This document shows positions 26,965 through 35,574 of a DNA stretch of 64,000 bases, piece after piece (positions within the stretch are counted from its first letter, which is position 1; every line of letters begins with the position of its first letter). Under the pieces are notes generated by a model. The model did no database searches. It had not been told where the DNA came from and saw nothing but the letters and a program-made list of their open reading frames with translations. The DNA lies in NCBI RefSeq assembly GCF_028369105.1, contig NZ_JAQNDO010000001.1:6604501-6668500 (forward strand), written 5' to 3'. This stretch comes from Polyangium mundeleinium (GTDB lineage Bacteria > Myxococcota_A > Polyangia > Polyangiales > Polyangiaceae). The position numbers were made by a program, and so were the translations under genes.

Positions 26965-27240
26965 CTCGACGTCGTATTTCCGCCACCCCCGCATCCGGGG
27001 GGCCGGAGTGGCGGAAATGAAGGCGGCGGAATCGACGCGCGGCGAGGCCGAGCCGCACGTTGCCGCGGGGATCGAGGTCGAGGCGGGCGATCCCGCCGAG
27101 GTCGAGGGCGACGGGGAGGCCGGGGCCGCGTCGAGGGCCTCGGGCTCGGCGAGCTCGGCGCGCGCAAGGGGCCCGGGGCCCCTCGGCGAGCCGGCCGGCC
27201 CTCGGCGAAAATCTTCCCCGAGGTCGAGGCGCCCTGACCG
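26965..27240 (+). repeat. Dispersed hairpin-plus-body repeat, copy 1
   Basis: It begins with CTCGACGTCGTATTTCCGCC and an imperfect palindrome whose arms TTTCCGCCA (26977-26985) and TGGCGGAAA (27009-27017) are exact complements. A body of about 180 bases follows (27052-27233), ending near CTCGGCGAAAATCTTCCC. The body is repeated in the same orientation at 29421-29593 and the palindrome at 29293-29334 and, inverted, at 34520-34560. It has no coding content. It behaves like a MITE/REP-type non-coding element. Confidence 0.75.
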
Positions 27241-27319
27241 CGCTCGACACCGACTTTTGGCCATGCCCCGGAGTCTGGCCGGTGGCCGTGTGCGCCAGGT
27301 TCGCGCGCCGCTGGATCCT

Positions 27320-28066
27320 CTAGCTCGCGCCCTGCCGCCGGTGCGGGTTCCCGTGCTCGACGCTCACGCCCCGGAGCAGGAGCCAGCCGCCGATCGTGAG
27401 CTCGAAGAGCGTTCCTGGCGCGAAGGCCAGCGCCGTCCAGCCGGCGTACCGCGGCGTGAGGATGTTCGTGAGCGACCCTAGGAGGATCAGCGCGTAGCAC
27501 GCGATCCCGCAGCCGGACAGGCGCCGCGGAATGTAGCGCGACGTGTAGAAGAGCCAGCAGAAGGGGATCGCGCCCAGGCACATCAGGACCAGCAGGTAGT
27601 CCATGCCGACCGCGCGGACTCTCAGGAGCAGGTCGATCAGCGCGGCGGCCTGCGCGGCGTCGAGCGCGGCGCGGCCGTCCGCCAGCACGGGGACGAGGGC
27701 CCCGGCGAGCACCGTGACGCACCCCAGGACGGCCTCCGAGGCGCGGAACACGAGCGCGACGAGCGAGAGGTTCCTGTCGACCGTCGCGAGGACCGCGTAG
27801 TGCGCGGCCGACAAGAGCAGGACGGCCGCGAACATCAGGAGGTCGAGCGCGAGGCCGAGGCGGAAGAGCGTCGGGTGGCTCGCGATCCTGGCGGCCGTCC
27901 CGACGACGTCCCCCGCCCGGACGAGGTGAGGCTGGATCAAGACGAGGTTGAGGACCGGGGGCACGATCGCGAGCAGATAGGCCAGGCCCGCGATCCTGGC
28001 GTAGATCGAGGGCGCCGGTGTGTGGATGCCGGACGCGTGGTCGGTGGTCTCGAGGGCGGTGTGCAT
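27320..28066 (-). CDS. DUF4386 family integral membrane protein
   Basis: A 248-residue membrane protein started at ATG 28066 with GGAG upstream. It has about six hydrophobic helices (for example LAYLLAIVPPVLNLVLI, LDLLMFAAVLLLSAAHYAVL, LILLGSLTNIL) and the DUF4386 pattern: an N-terminal ARIAGLAYLL, central DRNLSLVALVFRASEAVLGC, then PRRLSGCGIACYALILLG. The function of the family is unknown. It is divergent from the LysR-type regulator 106 bases away, which probably controls it. The pair is bracketed by directly repeated elements. Confidence 0.85.
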   Translation of the reverse strand: MHTALETTDHASGIHTPAPSIYARIAGLAYLLAIVPPVLNLVLIQPHLVRAGDVVGTAARIASHPTLFRLGLALDLLMFAAVLLLSAAHYAVLATVDRNLSLVALVFRASEAVLGCVTVLAGALVPVLADGRAALDAAQAAALIDLLLRVRAVGMDYLLVLMCLGAIPFCWLFYTSRYIPRRLSGCGIACYALILLGSLTNILTPRYAGWTALAFAPGTLFELTIGGWLLLRGVSVEHGNPHRRQGAS

Positions 28067-28172
28067 GGTGCTCCGTGGGCTCGGCGTGCAAGCGCCGGCG
28101 GAGCCAGGGTGGGTGCGCGGGGTCGCGCGGGCCAGCATCGATTCCGTGCACGCGTTGTGCGAAAATGCAGAG

Positions 28173-29057
28173 GTGGACTGGGACGACCTTCGATATGTGC
28201 TCGCGATCGCGCGCGACCGGACCCTGAGCCGCGCCGCCGAGAGCCTGGGCGCGAGTCATACGACGGTCGGACGCCGGGTGCGCGCGATCGAGCAGGCGCT
28301 GGGCGCGCGCCTCTTCGATCAGACCCCGGACGGGTTCGTGCCCACGAGCGCGGGGCAGGACATCGCCGAGGTCGCCGAGCGGATGGAGGCCGAGGTGCTC
28401 GCGCTCGAGGGACGGGTCCTCGGGCGAGACGTGCGGCTCCAGGGCAGCCTCCGCGTGGCGACCATGGACATCCTGTTTCGCAGCTACCGCGACGCGTTCG
28501 CGTCGTTCCTGGCCCGCTATCCGAGCGTCGAGCTGACCGTCACGTCCAGCAACGACGAGGTGTCGCTCACGCGGCGCGAGGCCGACGTCGCCCTCCGGAT
28601 GACGAACTCGCCGCCGGAGTACCTCGTGGGCCGCAAGGTGGGGCGCGTGGACTTCGCGGTCTACGGGAGCCGCGCGCTGGTCGAGCGGCTGGGTCCGGAC
28701 GCCGGCTACGGCGACTACCCCTGGATCCACTGGGACGAGCGGCTGAACATGCGCTGGCTCGATGAGTGGCTGGCCCGCAACGCCCCCGGCGCGCGGATCG
28801 CGATGCGCATGGACGTGAGCTCGATGGTGCTGCGCGAGGCCGTCGCCGCGGGCCTCGGCGTGCACTTCCTCGCCTGCTTCGAGGGCGACGCGGATCCCAC
28901 GCTGACGCGCGTGGGGCCCGTCGATCCGCGCTTCGGCCGGGACGTATGGCTGCTCACCCTGCCTGACCTTCGCAGCACGAGCCGCGTCCGCGCCTTCATG
29001 GACCACATGGACGAATCCACGCGCGCGAGCCGCACCGGCGCGGCAACGGCCGAGTAG
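28173..29057 (+). CDS. LysR-family transcriptional regulator
   Basis: A 294-residue regulator started at GTG 28173 (VDWDDLRYVLAIARD), the point at which LysR homology begins. The helix-turn-helix is at about 10-65 (TLSRAAESLGASHTTVGRRV, then EQALGARLFDQTPDGFVPTS). The co-inducer-binding domain follows (GSLRVATMDILF, VALRMTNSPPEYLVGRKVGR). It is divergently arranged with the DUF4386 gene, the standard layout for a LysR protein and its target. Confidence 0.9.
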   Translation: MDWDDLRYVLAIARDRTLSRAAESLGASHTTVGRRVRAIEQALGARLFDQTPDGFVPTSAGQDIAEVAERMEAEVLALEGRVLGRDVRLQGSLRVATMDILFRSYRDAFASFLARYPSVELTVTSSNDEVSLTRREADVALRMTNSPPEYLVGRKVGRVDFAVYGSRALVERLGPDAGYGDYPWIHWDERLNMRWLDEWLARNAPGARIAMRMDVSSMVLREAVAAGLGVHFLACFEGDADPTLTRVGPVDPRFGRDVWLLTLPDLRSTSRVRAFMDHMDESTRASRTGAATAE

Positions 29058-29230
29058 CGCCCGCGGGCGTCCGCCTTGCTTGCGGCCACATCGCACGCTC
29101 GACGGCGTGGAGATGCACAGCGTCGCCCTCTTGCTGCTCGCGGTGCCTGCTCATCGGCGTCGAGGAGCCCGAGCTCTTCCCCGAACTCGCCGCGCATCGA
29201 CCACGGCGCGGGCACATGATGGCTGCCCCG

Positions 29231-29595
29231 TGTTTGCCCTCGGCGAAAATCTTCCCTGAGATTTCAGGCCCTTGACCGCGCTCGACGTCGTATTTCCGCC
29301 ACCCCCGCATCCGGGGGGGTCGGAGTGGCGGAAACCAAGGCGGCGGAAACACGTCGCGGCGTGCTGCTCGGCGAGCGTCGCGGGGCTCGGCGCGAGGGAC
29401 TCGTCGAGGGGTTCGGCCAAGCCGCACGTTGCCGCGGGGGCCGGCGTCGAGGCGGGTGATCGCGGCGAGGTCGAGGGCGACGGCGAGGCCGGGCAGCGTC
29501 GAGGGGCGCGAGCTCGGCGCGCGTAAGGGGCCCGGGGCCCCTCGGCAGGCCGGCCGGGCCTCGGCGAAAATCTTCCCCGGGGTCGAGGCGCCCCC
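29231..29595 (+). repeat. Dispersed hairpin-plus-body repeat, copy 2 (direct repeat of copy 1)
   Basis: It starts with a partial tail (CCCTCGGCGAAAATCTTCCC), then GACCGCGCTCGACGTCG, the palindrome arms TTTCCGCCA (29293-29301) and TGGCGGAAA (29326-29334), and the body (29421-29593) with GGGGCCCGGGGCCCCTCGGC-type sequence shared with copy 1. The two copies are in direct orientation and flank the DUF4386/LysR pair. Nothing in it looks coding. The rest of 29058-29690 holds no gene I can support. Confidence 0.75.
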
Positions 29596-29689
29596 CTTTA
29601 TGCCGGGATTTGGGGGGCATGTGCGCGTATTGCAGCCGAGCGGCTGAGCGCGCTATTGGCGCGGATGTGGGACTGCGGGAGAGATGCAA

Positions 29690-32623
29690 TCAGTCGAGAC
29701 GGCGCTCGGAGTGCGCTCGGCTGGAGACGGAGCGGCGCCGGAGGGCGAGGAGGCCAGCAAAGGCGAGGCCGAGGAGGGACGTGTCTCCGGCGGAGTCGCC
29801 AGCCGCGCGGAAGCTGCAACCATGGCCGTGACCGCCGCCGCCCGCTCCGCCGCTGCCGCTTGCGCTGCTGCCGCCTGCGCCGCCGCCGCCTGCGCCGCCG
29901 CCGCCGCCCGCTCCGCCGCTGCCGCTGCCGCTTGCGCTGCTGCCGCCTGCGCCGCCGCTGCCGCCGCTGCCGCCTGCGCCGCCGCTGCCACCTTCGCCGC
30001 CGCTGCCGCCTGCGCCGCCGCTGCCGCCTGCGCCGCCTGCGCCGCCGCTACCACCAGCGCCGCCGCTACCACCAGCGCCGCCTGCGCCGCCGCTACCACC
30101 AGCGCCGCCGCTACCACCAGCGCCGCCCGCGCCGCCGCTGCCCCCCATTTCACCGAGGATGCGGCCACGAACTCGGTAGTTGTCGAACGGCGCGCCCAGC
30201 ATGAACCGGCTGTAGAGCGCCAACGTCTTGCCCGCGCCGTCCGAGGCCAGCGCCGTCGCGCGGGTGTCCAACCCCGGAGGTGCCACCGTGAACACCGGCT
30301 CGACCATGCCTCCGGGGCTCAGCTCCACGCCGCGCAGCGCCGCCGCGCACCCCCCTGCCGTGGCCTCGCGCTCGCGCCAGGTCACCACGATGTGCTGCCC
30401 GTCGAATGCAGCCGAGGGGAAAGCCTTCGGCTGGGAGCCGCCGCACCCATTCACGATCGGCGCGATCACGAACCCGTCCGGATCGAGCACGGTCCCGGCG
30501 GGGCTGACGCGCGCGGCGCGCAGGACGTCGGCGCCGTTGTTCTTCGAGACCCACACGAGCACGTGGTTCTGCCCGTCGAAGACGGTCGCCACCGGGATCT
30601 CGACAAGGGGCGCGCTGGACGATGCGATGGGGATGAGCGTCGTGTCCACAAGCACGCCCGAGGGGCTCATCCGCGCTCCGCCCAGGCCGTTGTTCATCCC
30701 GTACACCGCGAGGTGATTCGTGCCGTCGAACGAGAACGCCACGGGAGAGCCGTAGACGTCCGGGAGCTCGATGGTGAACGGCCCGCTCATCACGCCCTGG
30801 TTATCCACGAACCTCGCGATCGTGGTGCCGGCGATGTAGTCGTCGTAAGCCACGAAGAGCGAGCCGGCCGGGCTGTTGGCCATATACGTATACAGGCAAC
30901 CGAACGAGGGCAGGTAGACGTCGCCGAGCACCACGCCCGCCGGGCTCACCCGGGTGACGGCAGACCCGCCGCCGCAACCCTGGGGGTCGAACGTGGTGTT
31001 ATCCCATAACACGATGAAATTCGTCCCGTCGAAGCCGACGCGGTTCGCATACCGGTACTGGCCGGGCTTGCTCGGAATGCCAGGCACGATTTCGATGCCA
31101 TTCGGATCGAGGATCTGGCCGTCCGGCGCGATCCGCGCGCCGAACACGCCGCCGACCCCGCCTGCGCGCGTGTCGGTCCAGATGGCGAAGTAATTCGTCC
31201 CGTCGAAGGCGAGCGCGGGTCCTTGCTGCCCGTTCATGCCCGTGGCGACGCGGCTCGGCGGCGCCGGCAGTGTGCCGTCCGCCGCGAAGCGCCTGGCGCG
31301 GAGGTTCGCGTGGAGGAGGTCGTACTCGAACGGGCCGTCCCCGAAGATCAGCAGCGCCTCGGCGCCGCTGCCGGCCGCCGCGAGATCCCGCCCGATCCCG
31401 AGGTCGATCGGAGAGGCGTCGAGGAGGACACCCCCCGGGCTCATCCGCGCGGCGCGTAGCGGCCACCAGTCCGCCGGCTCCGACCACACCGCCCAGAAGA
31501 CGGTGGTGACGCCGCCGTGGGAGGTGGCGGCGAGATGGGTGCCCGGCTCCCCGGGCGGCGTCACACCGACGACGATCCCGCCAGGGTCGAGCACGGTCCC
31601 GGCGCTCGTGATGCGGGCGGCGTAGACGGCGCTGTCCGCGGGGTAACCGTCCTTCGACCAAGCCGCCACGTAGCTCGTCCCGTCGAAGGTGAGGGCAAGC
31701 TCCTCGGGGTCATAATGAAAGTAGGACGCGGAGCCGACGCTGAACGGCGCTGCCTCGAGGGGCGCGCCCTGCGCGTCGAGGCGGATGGCGCCGATGTTCC
31801 CCGTCGGGAGCATGGCCAGCACCAGGAATCCCGCGCCGTCGGAGGCCACGCGCAGGGGGCGCATGGGGCGGGCAGGGTAAGGGTTGAGCGCGAGGGGCAG
31901 CGAGACCGTGGGCCCGACGACACCAGCCGGCGTGATCTGCGCGGCGCAGGAGCTGTTGCTGGCGCAGGGCCACACAGCCTGATAGACGGCGCCGTTCCAG
32001 GCGACGGCCGGCACGGCGGTGACCGAGCCTGTCGCGGCGATCGTGAGGGGGGTGGCGTCGAGGATCGCGCCATTCGCGTCCACGCGGACGCCGCACTGGT
32101 TGCAGCCGGAGCCTGGAGCGCCCGCGTAGGTGACGAGGAAGCCCGAGCCGTCGGAGGCGACGGCCGGCTTGCCCCCCCGGGCGATGAGGAAGGCCGGCGA
32201 ATCGATCGGCGTCCCGTCCTGCGCCACGCGCGCGGCGTAGAGGGGGACGTTGGTAGCGTCCTCGTATGCGTACCCCTCCCGCAAGTCCTCCCATACGACG
32301 AGGTACTGCCCGCCGCCGTAAGCCATCGCCGGGAATCGCTTGAAGCCGGCGACGTCCCCGAGGACCGGCGCGTCGAGGCCGATCTCGGACCCTACGGTCA
32401 GGTTGAGGGGGTCGGCGGGTTTTTTGTGCTCGCCGCCGGTCCGCGAGAGCCCCGGCCCGCGGTCGGCCGCGGCAGGCGCGTCCGCCGGCCCGGGCCGGTC
32501 GGCGCACGACGAGAGGAGCGCTGCGCCGAGGGTGAGGGGTACGAGGGTGGAGAGAGAAGAGAGGAGGCGCAGCGAGGTTCGCCTGCCTCTCTGACCGAAG
32601 AATGTTGAGAAAGACGGTAACAT
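29690..32623 (-). CDS. Secreted repeat protein with Gly-rich linker and MYXO-CTERM-like tail
   Basis: A 977-residue exported protein; ATG 32623 (MLPSFSTFFGQRG) begins a signal segment ending at LLSSC, suggesting a lipoprotein-type cleavage. The body to about residue 825 is built from repeats of about 60 residues with the pattern AFDGTNYFAIWTDTR plus ARIAPDGQILDPNG, a propeller-like architecture. Then come roughly 105 Gly/Ser/Ala residues (GGSGGAGG type), a single Cys in HGCSF, a hydrophobic helix (LLGLAFAGLLAL) and a basic end, matching the myxobacterial C-terminal sorting signal. Probably surface exposed or outer-membrane-vesicle associated. Ligand and function are unknown. Confidence 0.8.
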   Translation of the reverse strand: MLPSFSTFFGQRGRRTSLRLLSSLSTLVPLTLGAALLSSCADRPGPADAPAAADRGPGLSRTGGEHKKPADPLNLTVGSEIGLDAPVLGDVAGFKRFPAMAYGGGQYLVVWEDLREGYAYEDATNVPLYAARVAQDGTPIDSPAFLIARGGKPAVASDGSGFLVTYAGAPGSGCNQCGVRVDANGAILDATPLTIAATGSVTAVPAVAWNGAVYQAVWPCASNSSCAAQITPAGVVGPTVSLPLALNPYPARPMRPLRVASDGAGFLVLAMLPTGNIGAIRLDAQGAPLEAAPFSVGSASYFHYDPEELALTFDGTSYVAAWSKDGYPADSAVYAARITSAGTVLDPGGIVVGVTPPGEPGTHLAATSHGGVTTVFWAVWSEPADWWPLRAARMSPGGVLLDASPIDLGIGRDLAAAGSGAEALLIFGDGPFEYDLLHANLRARRFAADGTLPAPPSRVATGMNGQQGPALAFDGTNYFAIWTDTRAGGVGGVFGARIAPDGQILDPNGIEIVPGIPSKPGQYRYANRVGFDGTNFIVLWDNTTFDPQGCGGGSAVTRVSPAGVVLGDVYLPSFGCLYTYMANSPAGSLFVAYDDYIAGTTIARFVDNQGVMSGPFTIELPDVYGSPVAFSFDGTNHLAVYGMNNGLGGARMSPSGVLVDTTLIPIASSSAPLVEIPVATVFDGQNHVLVWVSKNNGADVLRAARVSPAGTVLDPDGFVIAPIVNGCGGSQPKAFPSAAFDGQHIVVTWREREATAGGCAAALRGVELSPGGMVEPVFTVAPPGLDTRATALASDGAGKTLALYSRFMLGAPFDNYRVRGRILGEMGGSGGAGGAGGSGGAGGSGGAGGAGGSGGAGGSGGAGGAGGSGGAGGSGGEGGSGGAGGSGGSGGAGGSSASGSGSGGAGGGGGAGGGGAGGSSASGSGGAGGGGHGHGCSFRAAGDSAGDTSLLGLAFAGLLALRRRSVSSRAHSERRLD
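29829..30145. repeat. Low-complexity GGC/GGA triplet array encoding the Gly linker
   Basis: About 300 bases of degenerate (GGCGGAGCAGGCGGCAGC)n-like repeats, which encode the Gly-Ser-Ala linker of the minus-strand gene. Period-9 and period-18 variants alternate, so length variation by slippage is likely. Antisense frames through it give spurious Ala/Cys-rich and Arg-rich products. Confidence 0.85.
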
Positions 32624-32766
32624 AACTAGCAAGCCTATCGTCCACGGGACGTCCTCGACAACAGGCTTGTCACACGGGCCTCGATTTCGCTCCGTCCGTG
32701 CTCGGCGTCGAGCGCGGCGGAGCGGGACAGCGACGCGATCTGGACATCTCCTTCCGTTTCGCGACG

Positions 32767-33573
32767 TCAGGCTCCTTTCGCGATCAGGGGAGCCAGTACG
32801 TGCAACACGATGTCGGCGCTGAAGTGGGCGAGGAGCGCCATCTCCAGCCCGCGCTTCCAGTACAGCCAGCCGAACGCCAGTCCGGCGATGGAGTTGAGCA
32901 GCACGGTGCGTACGACGACAACCGCATCGAGCCCCCATACATGGTGCGCGGCGGGCAGGTGGCCCACGCCGAACAGCAGCGCGGCAATGGATATCGCAAT
33001 CCCGTAGACGCGCGGCGACGGCCTGGCCTTGCGCAGCACCGCGACCAGCCACACCATCAGCGTCATCAGGAACAGGCGCAGTTGCAGTTCCTCGACGATG
33101 CCGCCATAGAAGGAAGCGAGGAAACCGTTCAGCGCCGATTCTCCGGCACCGGATTTCGCCGGCGGGTGCAGCATCGGCGGCAGGAACGGATCGATCCCCG
33201 CGGACAGGGCGACGACCCCAAGCGCGGCGGCAACGCCGAGCAGGATCGCCTGCAGCGGCCGCGGCGCGATGACCAGCGGCTCACGGTTGATCCAGCGTTG
33301 CAGCAGCGGCGCGCCGAGGCCGACACGACGGCCCATGCGCAGCCCGGCCAGCGACATCAGGCCGATCACGACCATCGCCTGCATCGACTGTGCGACGACC
33401 AACACCGGGAGCGGCACCGGCAGCTTCGCGAACTTGTCCGGCATCAGCTGCACCAGGTACGGGACCAGCGCGGCCACGGCCAGCGCCGAAACCACGCCGA
33501 GCAGCGCGGCGATCTTCAGGTCGGGCTTCCACGGGGCGGTGGAAGCGGGCACGGGGGTCGTGGCGGCCATCAT
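32767..33573 (-). CDS. CPBP-family intramembrane metalloprotease
   Basis: A 268-residue membrane protein started at ATG 33573, overlapping the stop of the DUF4177 gene. It has about seven to eight hydrophobic segments. The CPBP/Abi (CAAX protease-like) motifs are FYGGIVEELQLRLFLM (the EExxxR-like motif appears as EELQLR), LLFGVGHLP with the second-motif His, and NSIAGLAFGWLYWKRGLEMA, followed by HFSADIVLHV. Such proteins cleave within membranes or act in bacteriocin self-immunity. The CPBP-DUF4177 order and the sequence style resemble Xanthomonadaceae genes, so recent transfer is possible (inference). Confidence 0.85.
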   Translation of the reverse strand: MMAATTPVPASTAPWKPDLKIAALLGVVSALAVAALVPYLVQLMPDKFAKLPVPLPVLVVAQSMQAMVVIGLMSLAGLRMGRRVGLGAPLLQRWINREPLVIAPRPLQAILLGVAAALGVVALSAGIDPFLPPMLHPPAKSGAGESALNGFLASFYGGIVEELQLRLFLMTLMVWLVAVLRKARPSPRVYGIAISIAALLFGVGHLPAAHHVWGLDAVVVVRTVLLNSIAGLAFGWLYWKRGLEMALLAHFSADIVLHVLAPLIAKGA

Positions 33574-33749
33574 TGCGCCTTCTTGAACACCATCATCGCC
33601 GGCGCTATCGGCGCGGGGACGATGATCGGGACCCGTTCCCAGCCCAGCTTGCCCTGCCTGTGGAGGTCTTCCTGCATCGCTTCGGGCTTGAAGTGGCCCA
33701 TCAGCGACGGCTTCCATTCGATGAGCTGGTGACTCCAACGACTGCTCAT
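33570..33749 (-). CDS. DUF4177-like small protein
   Basis: A 59-residue protein from ATG 33749 (MSSRWSHQLIEWKPSLMGHF). The pattern Tyr/His-x2-IEWKPS at the start and LHRQGKLGWERVPIIVPAP at the end is that of DUF4177-like small proteins. The stop overlaps the start of the CPBP protease gene, so they form a two-gene operon. No function is known. Confidence 0.65.
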   Translation of the reverse strand: MSSRWSHQLIEWKPSLMGHFKPEAMQEDLHRQGKLGWERVPIIVPAPIAPAMMVFKKAQ

Positions 33750-33833
33750 GGCTCGTGCGCTTAGGACGAAGAAACCGAGGATTGCTGCCTCCTCGGCGCG
33801 TAGCATGTTTCCATGCGGCGGCCAACGATATCC

Positions 33834-34127
33834 TTATACACGATTTTCGCCATTCTCGCAGTAAAGCCGTTGCAATGCCGGGAGTCCGGCGGAAATCTCG
33901 TCGTGGCAGCCCTCCCGGGGAGGCTCGAGCTGGCTCCCGAGTAGGTTCAGCCCTTCGACGTAGGGCATGGCGGAGAGGATGCCGAGATCCTCGTGGGAAT
34001 ACGTGAGCGCGATCTCACCGAACGCGCTCGTGGCCTCGGGCCACCGCTTCGCATCCAGGAGCGCCCGGGCCTGCGCGAACGCGCGCCAGGCAGCGTGCCC
34101 GTGTACCGAGGGCTCGGCGAGGATCCT
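33834..34127 (-). pseudogene. C-terminal remnant of a TPR-like secreted protein, cut by a tandem array
   Basis: The last 97 codons read as a real protein end: HAAWRAFAQARALLDAKRWP, EATSAFGEIALTYSHEDLGI, LLGSQLEPPREGCHDEISAG, LQRLYCENGENRV. This fits the repeat helices of large myxobacterial TPR-type proteins. Upstream (to the right) the frame runs straight into the 43-bp tandem array at 34129-34443, and no N-terminal part is found beyond it. The gene has therefore lost its 5' end, either by insertion of the array or by a deletion bordered by it. Confidence 0.6.
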
Positions 34128-34128
34128 C

Positions 34129-34443
34129 GACCCGAACCGATGCGCGTATCGGTTCTGATCCTCCCCCCCACGACCCGAACCGATGCGCGTATCGGTTCTG
34201 ATCCTCCCCCTACGACCCGAACCGATGCGCGTATCGGTTCTGATCCTCCCCCCCACGACCCGAACCGATGCGCGTATCGGTTCTGATCCTCCCCCCCACG
34301 ACCCGAACCGATGCGCGTATCGGTTCTGATCCTCCCTCCCACGACCCGAACCGATGCGCGTATCGGTTCTGATCCTCCCTCCCACGACCCGAACCGATGC
34401 GCGTATCGGTTCTGATCCTCCCCCCCACGACCCGAACCGATGA
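34129..34443. repeat. Seven-copy 43-bp tandem repeat, each unit a hairpin
   Basis: Units begin GACCCGAACCGATG at 34129, 34172, 34214, 34257, 34300, 34343 and 34386, with a partial eighth at 34429. The period is 43 bases (one unit is 42). Each full unit contains GAACCGAT and its exact complement ATCGGTTC separated by six bases (GCGCGT), followed by a C-rich spacer TGATCCTCCCCCCCAC. Units differ only by a few bases in the C-run, so amplification is recent. All three minus-strand frames stay open through it. There are no unique spacers, so it is not CRISPR. Confidence 0.95.
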
Positions 34444-34498
34444 TCGGCCTCCTGGGACTTCTGTCCGATCGTTCTCCCCGAGGAGAGGGGACCTCCCC

Positions 34499-34578
34499 GT
34501 CGCCCTCGACCTCGCTTCGTTTCCGCCACTCCGACCCCCCGGTTGCGGTGGTGGCGGAAATACGACGTCGAGCGCGGT
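34499..34578 (-). repeat. Dispersed hairpin repeat, copy 3 (inverted, short)
   Basis: On the minus strand this reads CTCGACCGCGCTCGACGTCG, then the palindrome arms TTTCCGCCA and TGGCGGAAA (plus-strand positions 34520-34528 and 34552-34560). It matches the heads of the copies near 26977 and 29293 but lacks their 180-base body. A degenerate fourth copy is suggested at about 36805-36850. Confidence 0.7.
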
Positions 34579-34713
34579 CGAGCCGCGAGCCGGCCGGGGG
34601 AGATTCTCGCGAGGCGGCCGAGAGGGGTGCGGCGAGCATCGAGCGCGAGGAGCTCCCCGCCGACGAGCGGATCGCTGGCGCAGAGAAGATGTCTCGTTTA
34701 AACACGAAAGCCC

Positions 34714-35571
34714 GTGTCTCGATCGCTGCCGATCCTCACGCTCCTCTTGGCTCTCGCGTCCTCCTGCGACGCGCGCCGCGCCGAGCCCAGCGCCGCGGCG
34801 CCCACCGCGAGCCCGAGTCCGAGCGCGCCGCCGGCGCTGCCCTCGGCCGTCGTCGCGCCGAAGGAGCCGAGTCCGCTCCGAGCCGCGTCGCCCTTCGTCC
34901 ATCTCACGGTGCCCGGTCATCCCGCGGCTGTCGTATCTCTGCCGAACGGCGCGACGTCGCGCCGGCCCGTCGTCATCGCCGCGCACGGCAATTACGGTCG
35001 GCCCGAATGGCAATGTCAGGCCGTTCGTGATTTGTTCGAGGATCGCGCGTTCATCTTGTGCCCTCGCGGCATCCCGCGCGACAATTCTCCCGGCCCGGAC
35101 GATATTCGCTTCACCTACGAGAGCAACGCTGTGCTCGAGCTGGAGATCGACGCCGGCCTTCGGGCGCTCGCGGCGGCTTATCCCGATCACGTGGATCCAG
35201 GTCCTCCACTTTATATGGGCTTTTCCCTCGGCGCGATTCAAGGCGTCGCGATCGCCAGCCGCCGCCCTGCGGATTTTCCGCGGCTCGTGCTCATCGAAGG
35301 CGGCCATGACGCGTGGAAGCCCGAGGTTGTGCAGGCTTTCGCCAAGGGTGGCGGCAATCGCGTGCTCTTCATTTGCTCTCAAAGCTTCTGCGAGAGGGAC
35401 GCCCGCTGGGCGGCGGCGCGGCTGAGAGAGGCAAAGATTCCGACGCGTATCGTAAAAACCGCTGACGTGGGACATCGTTACAATGGCCCCGTGGCCGAGG
35501 CGACCCGCAAATCGCTCCCTTGGTCGCTCGAGGGAGACGCGCGGTTCGGGGACCTGCTGCCGGCCCCCTGA
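34714..35571 (+). CDS. Lipoprotein with alpha/beta-hydrolase fold
   Basis: A 285-residue protein, started at GTG 34714. A short signal with a lipobox-type LASSC is followed by a Pro/Ala/Ser-rich spacer of about 30 residues, then an alpha/beta-hydrolase core: VVIAAHGNYG (oxyanion region), LYMGFSLGAIQG (nucleophile elbow of GxSxG form, here GFSLG) and VGHRYNGP (catalytic His candidate). Most likely an esterase or peptidase on the cell envelope; the substrate is unknown. It stands alone, with an IS3 scrap three bases after its stop. Confidence 0.8.
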   Translation: MSRSLPILTLLLALASSCDARRAEPSAAAPTASPSPSAPPALPSAVVAPKEPSPLRAASPFVHLTVPGHPAAVVSLPNGATSRRPVVIAAHGNYGRPEWQCQAVRDLFEDRAFILCPRGIPRDNSPGPDDIRFTYESNAVLELEIDAGLRALAAAYPDHVDPGPPLYMGFSLGAIQGVAIASRRPADFPRLVLIEGGHDAWKPEVVQAFAKGGGNRVLFICSQSFCERDARWAAARLREAKIPTRIVKTADVGHRYNGPVAEATRKSLPWSLEGDARFGDLLPAP

Positions 35572-35574
35572 AAT

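Noticed and set aside
26745-29096. Long 783-codon minus-strand open frame
   Set aside because: It is Arg/Pro/Ala-rich low-complexity translation running across the repeats, antisense to the LysR gene and in the wrong frame over the DUF4386 gene; no family pattern.
29684-31009. Ala/Cys-rich plus-strand open frame of 441 codons
   Set aside because: It is the antisense reading of the GGC/GGA triplet array and of the secreted repeat protein; no start context.
34129-34443. CRISPR array
   Set aside because: The units abut with identical, not unique, spacers, and no cas genes are nearby; it is a simple tandem repeat.
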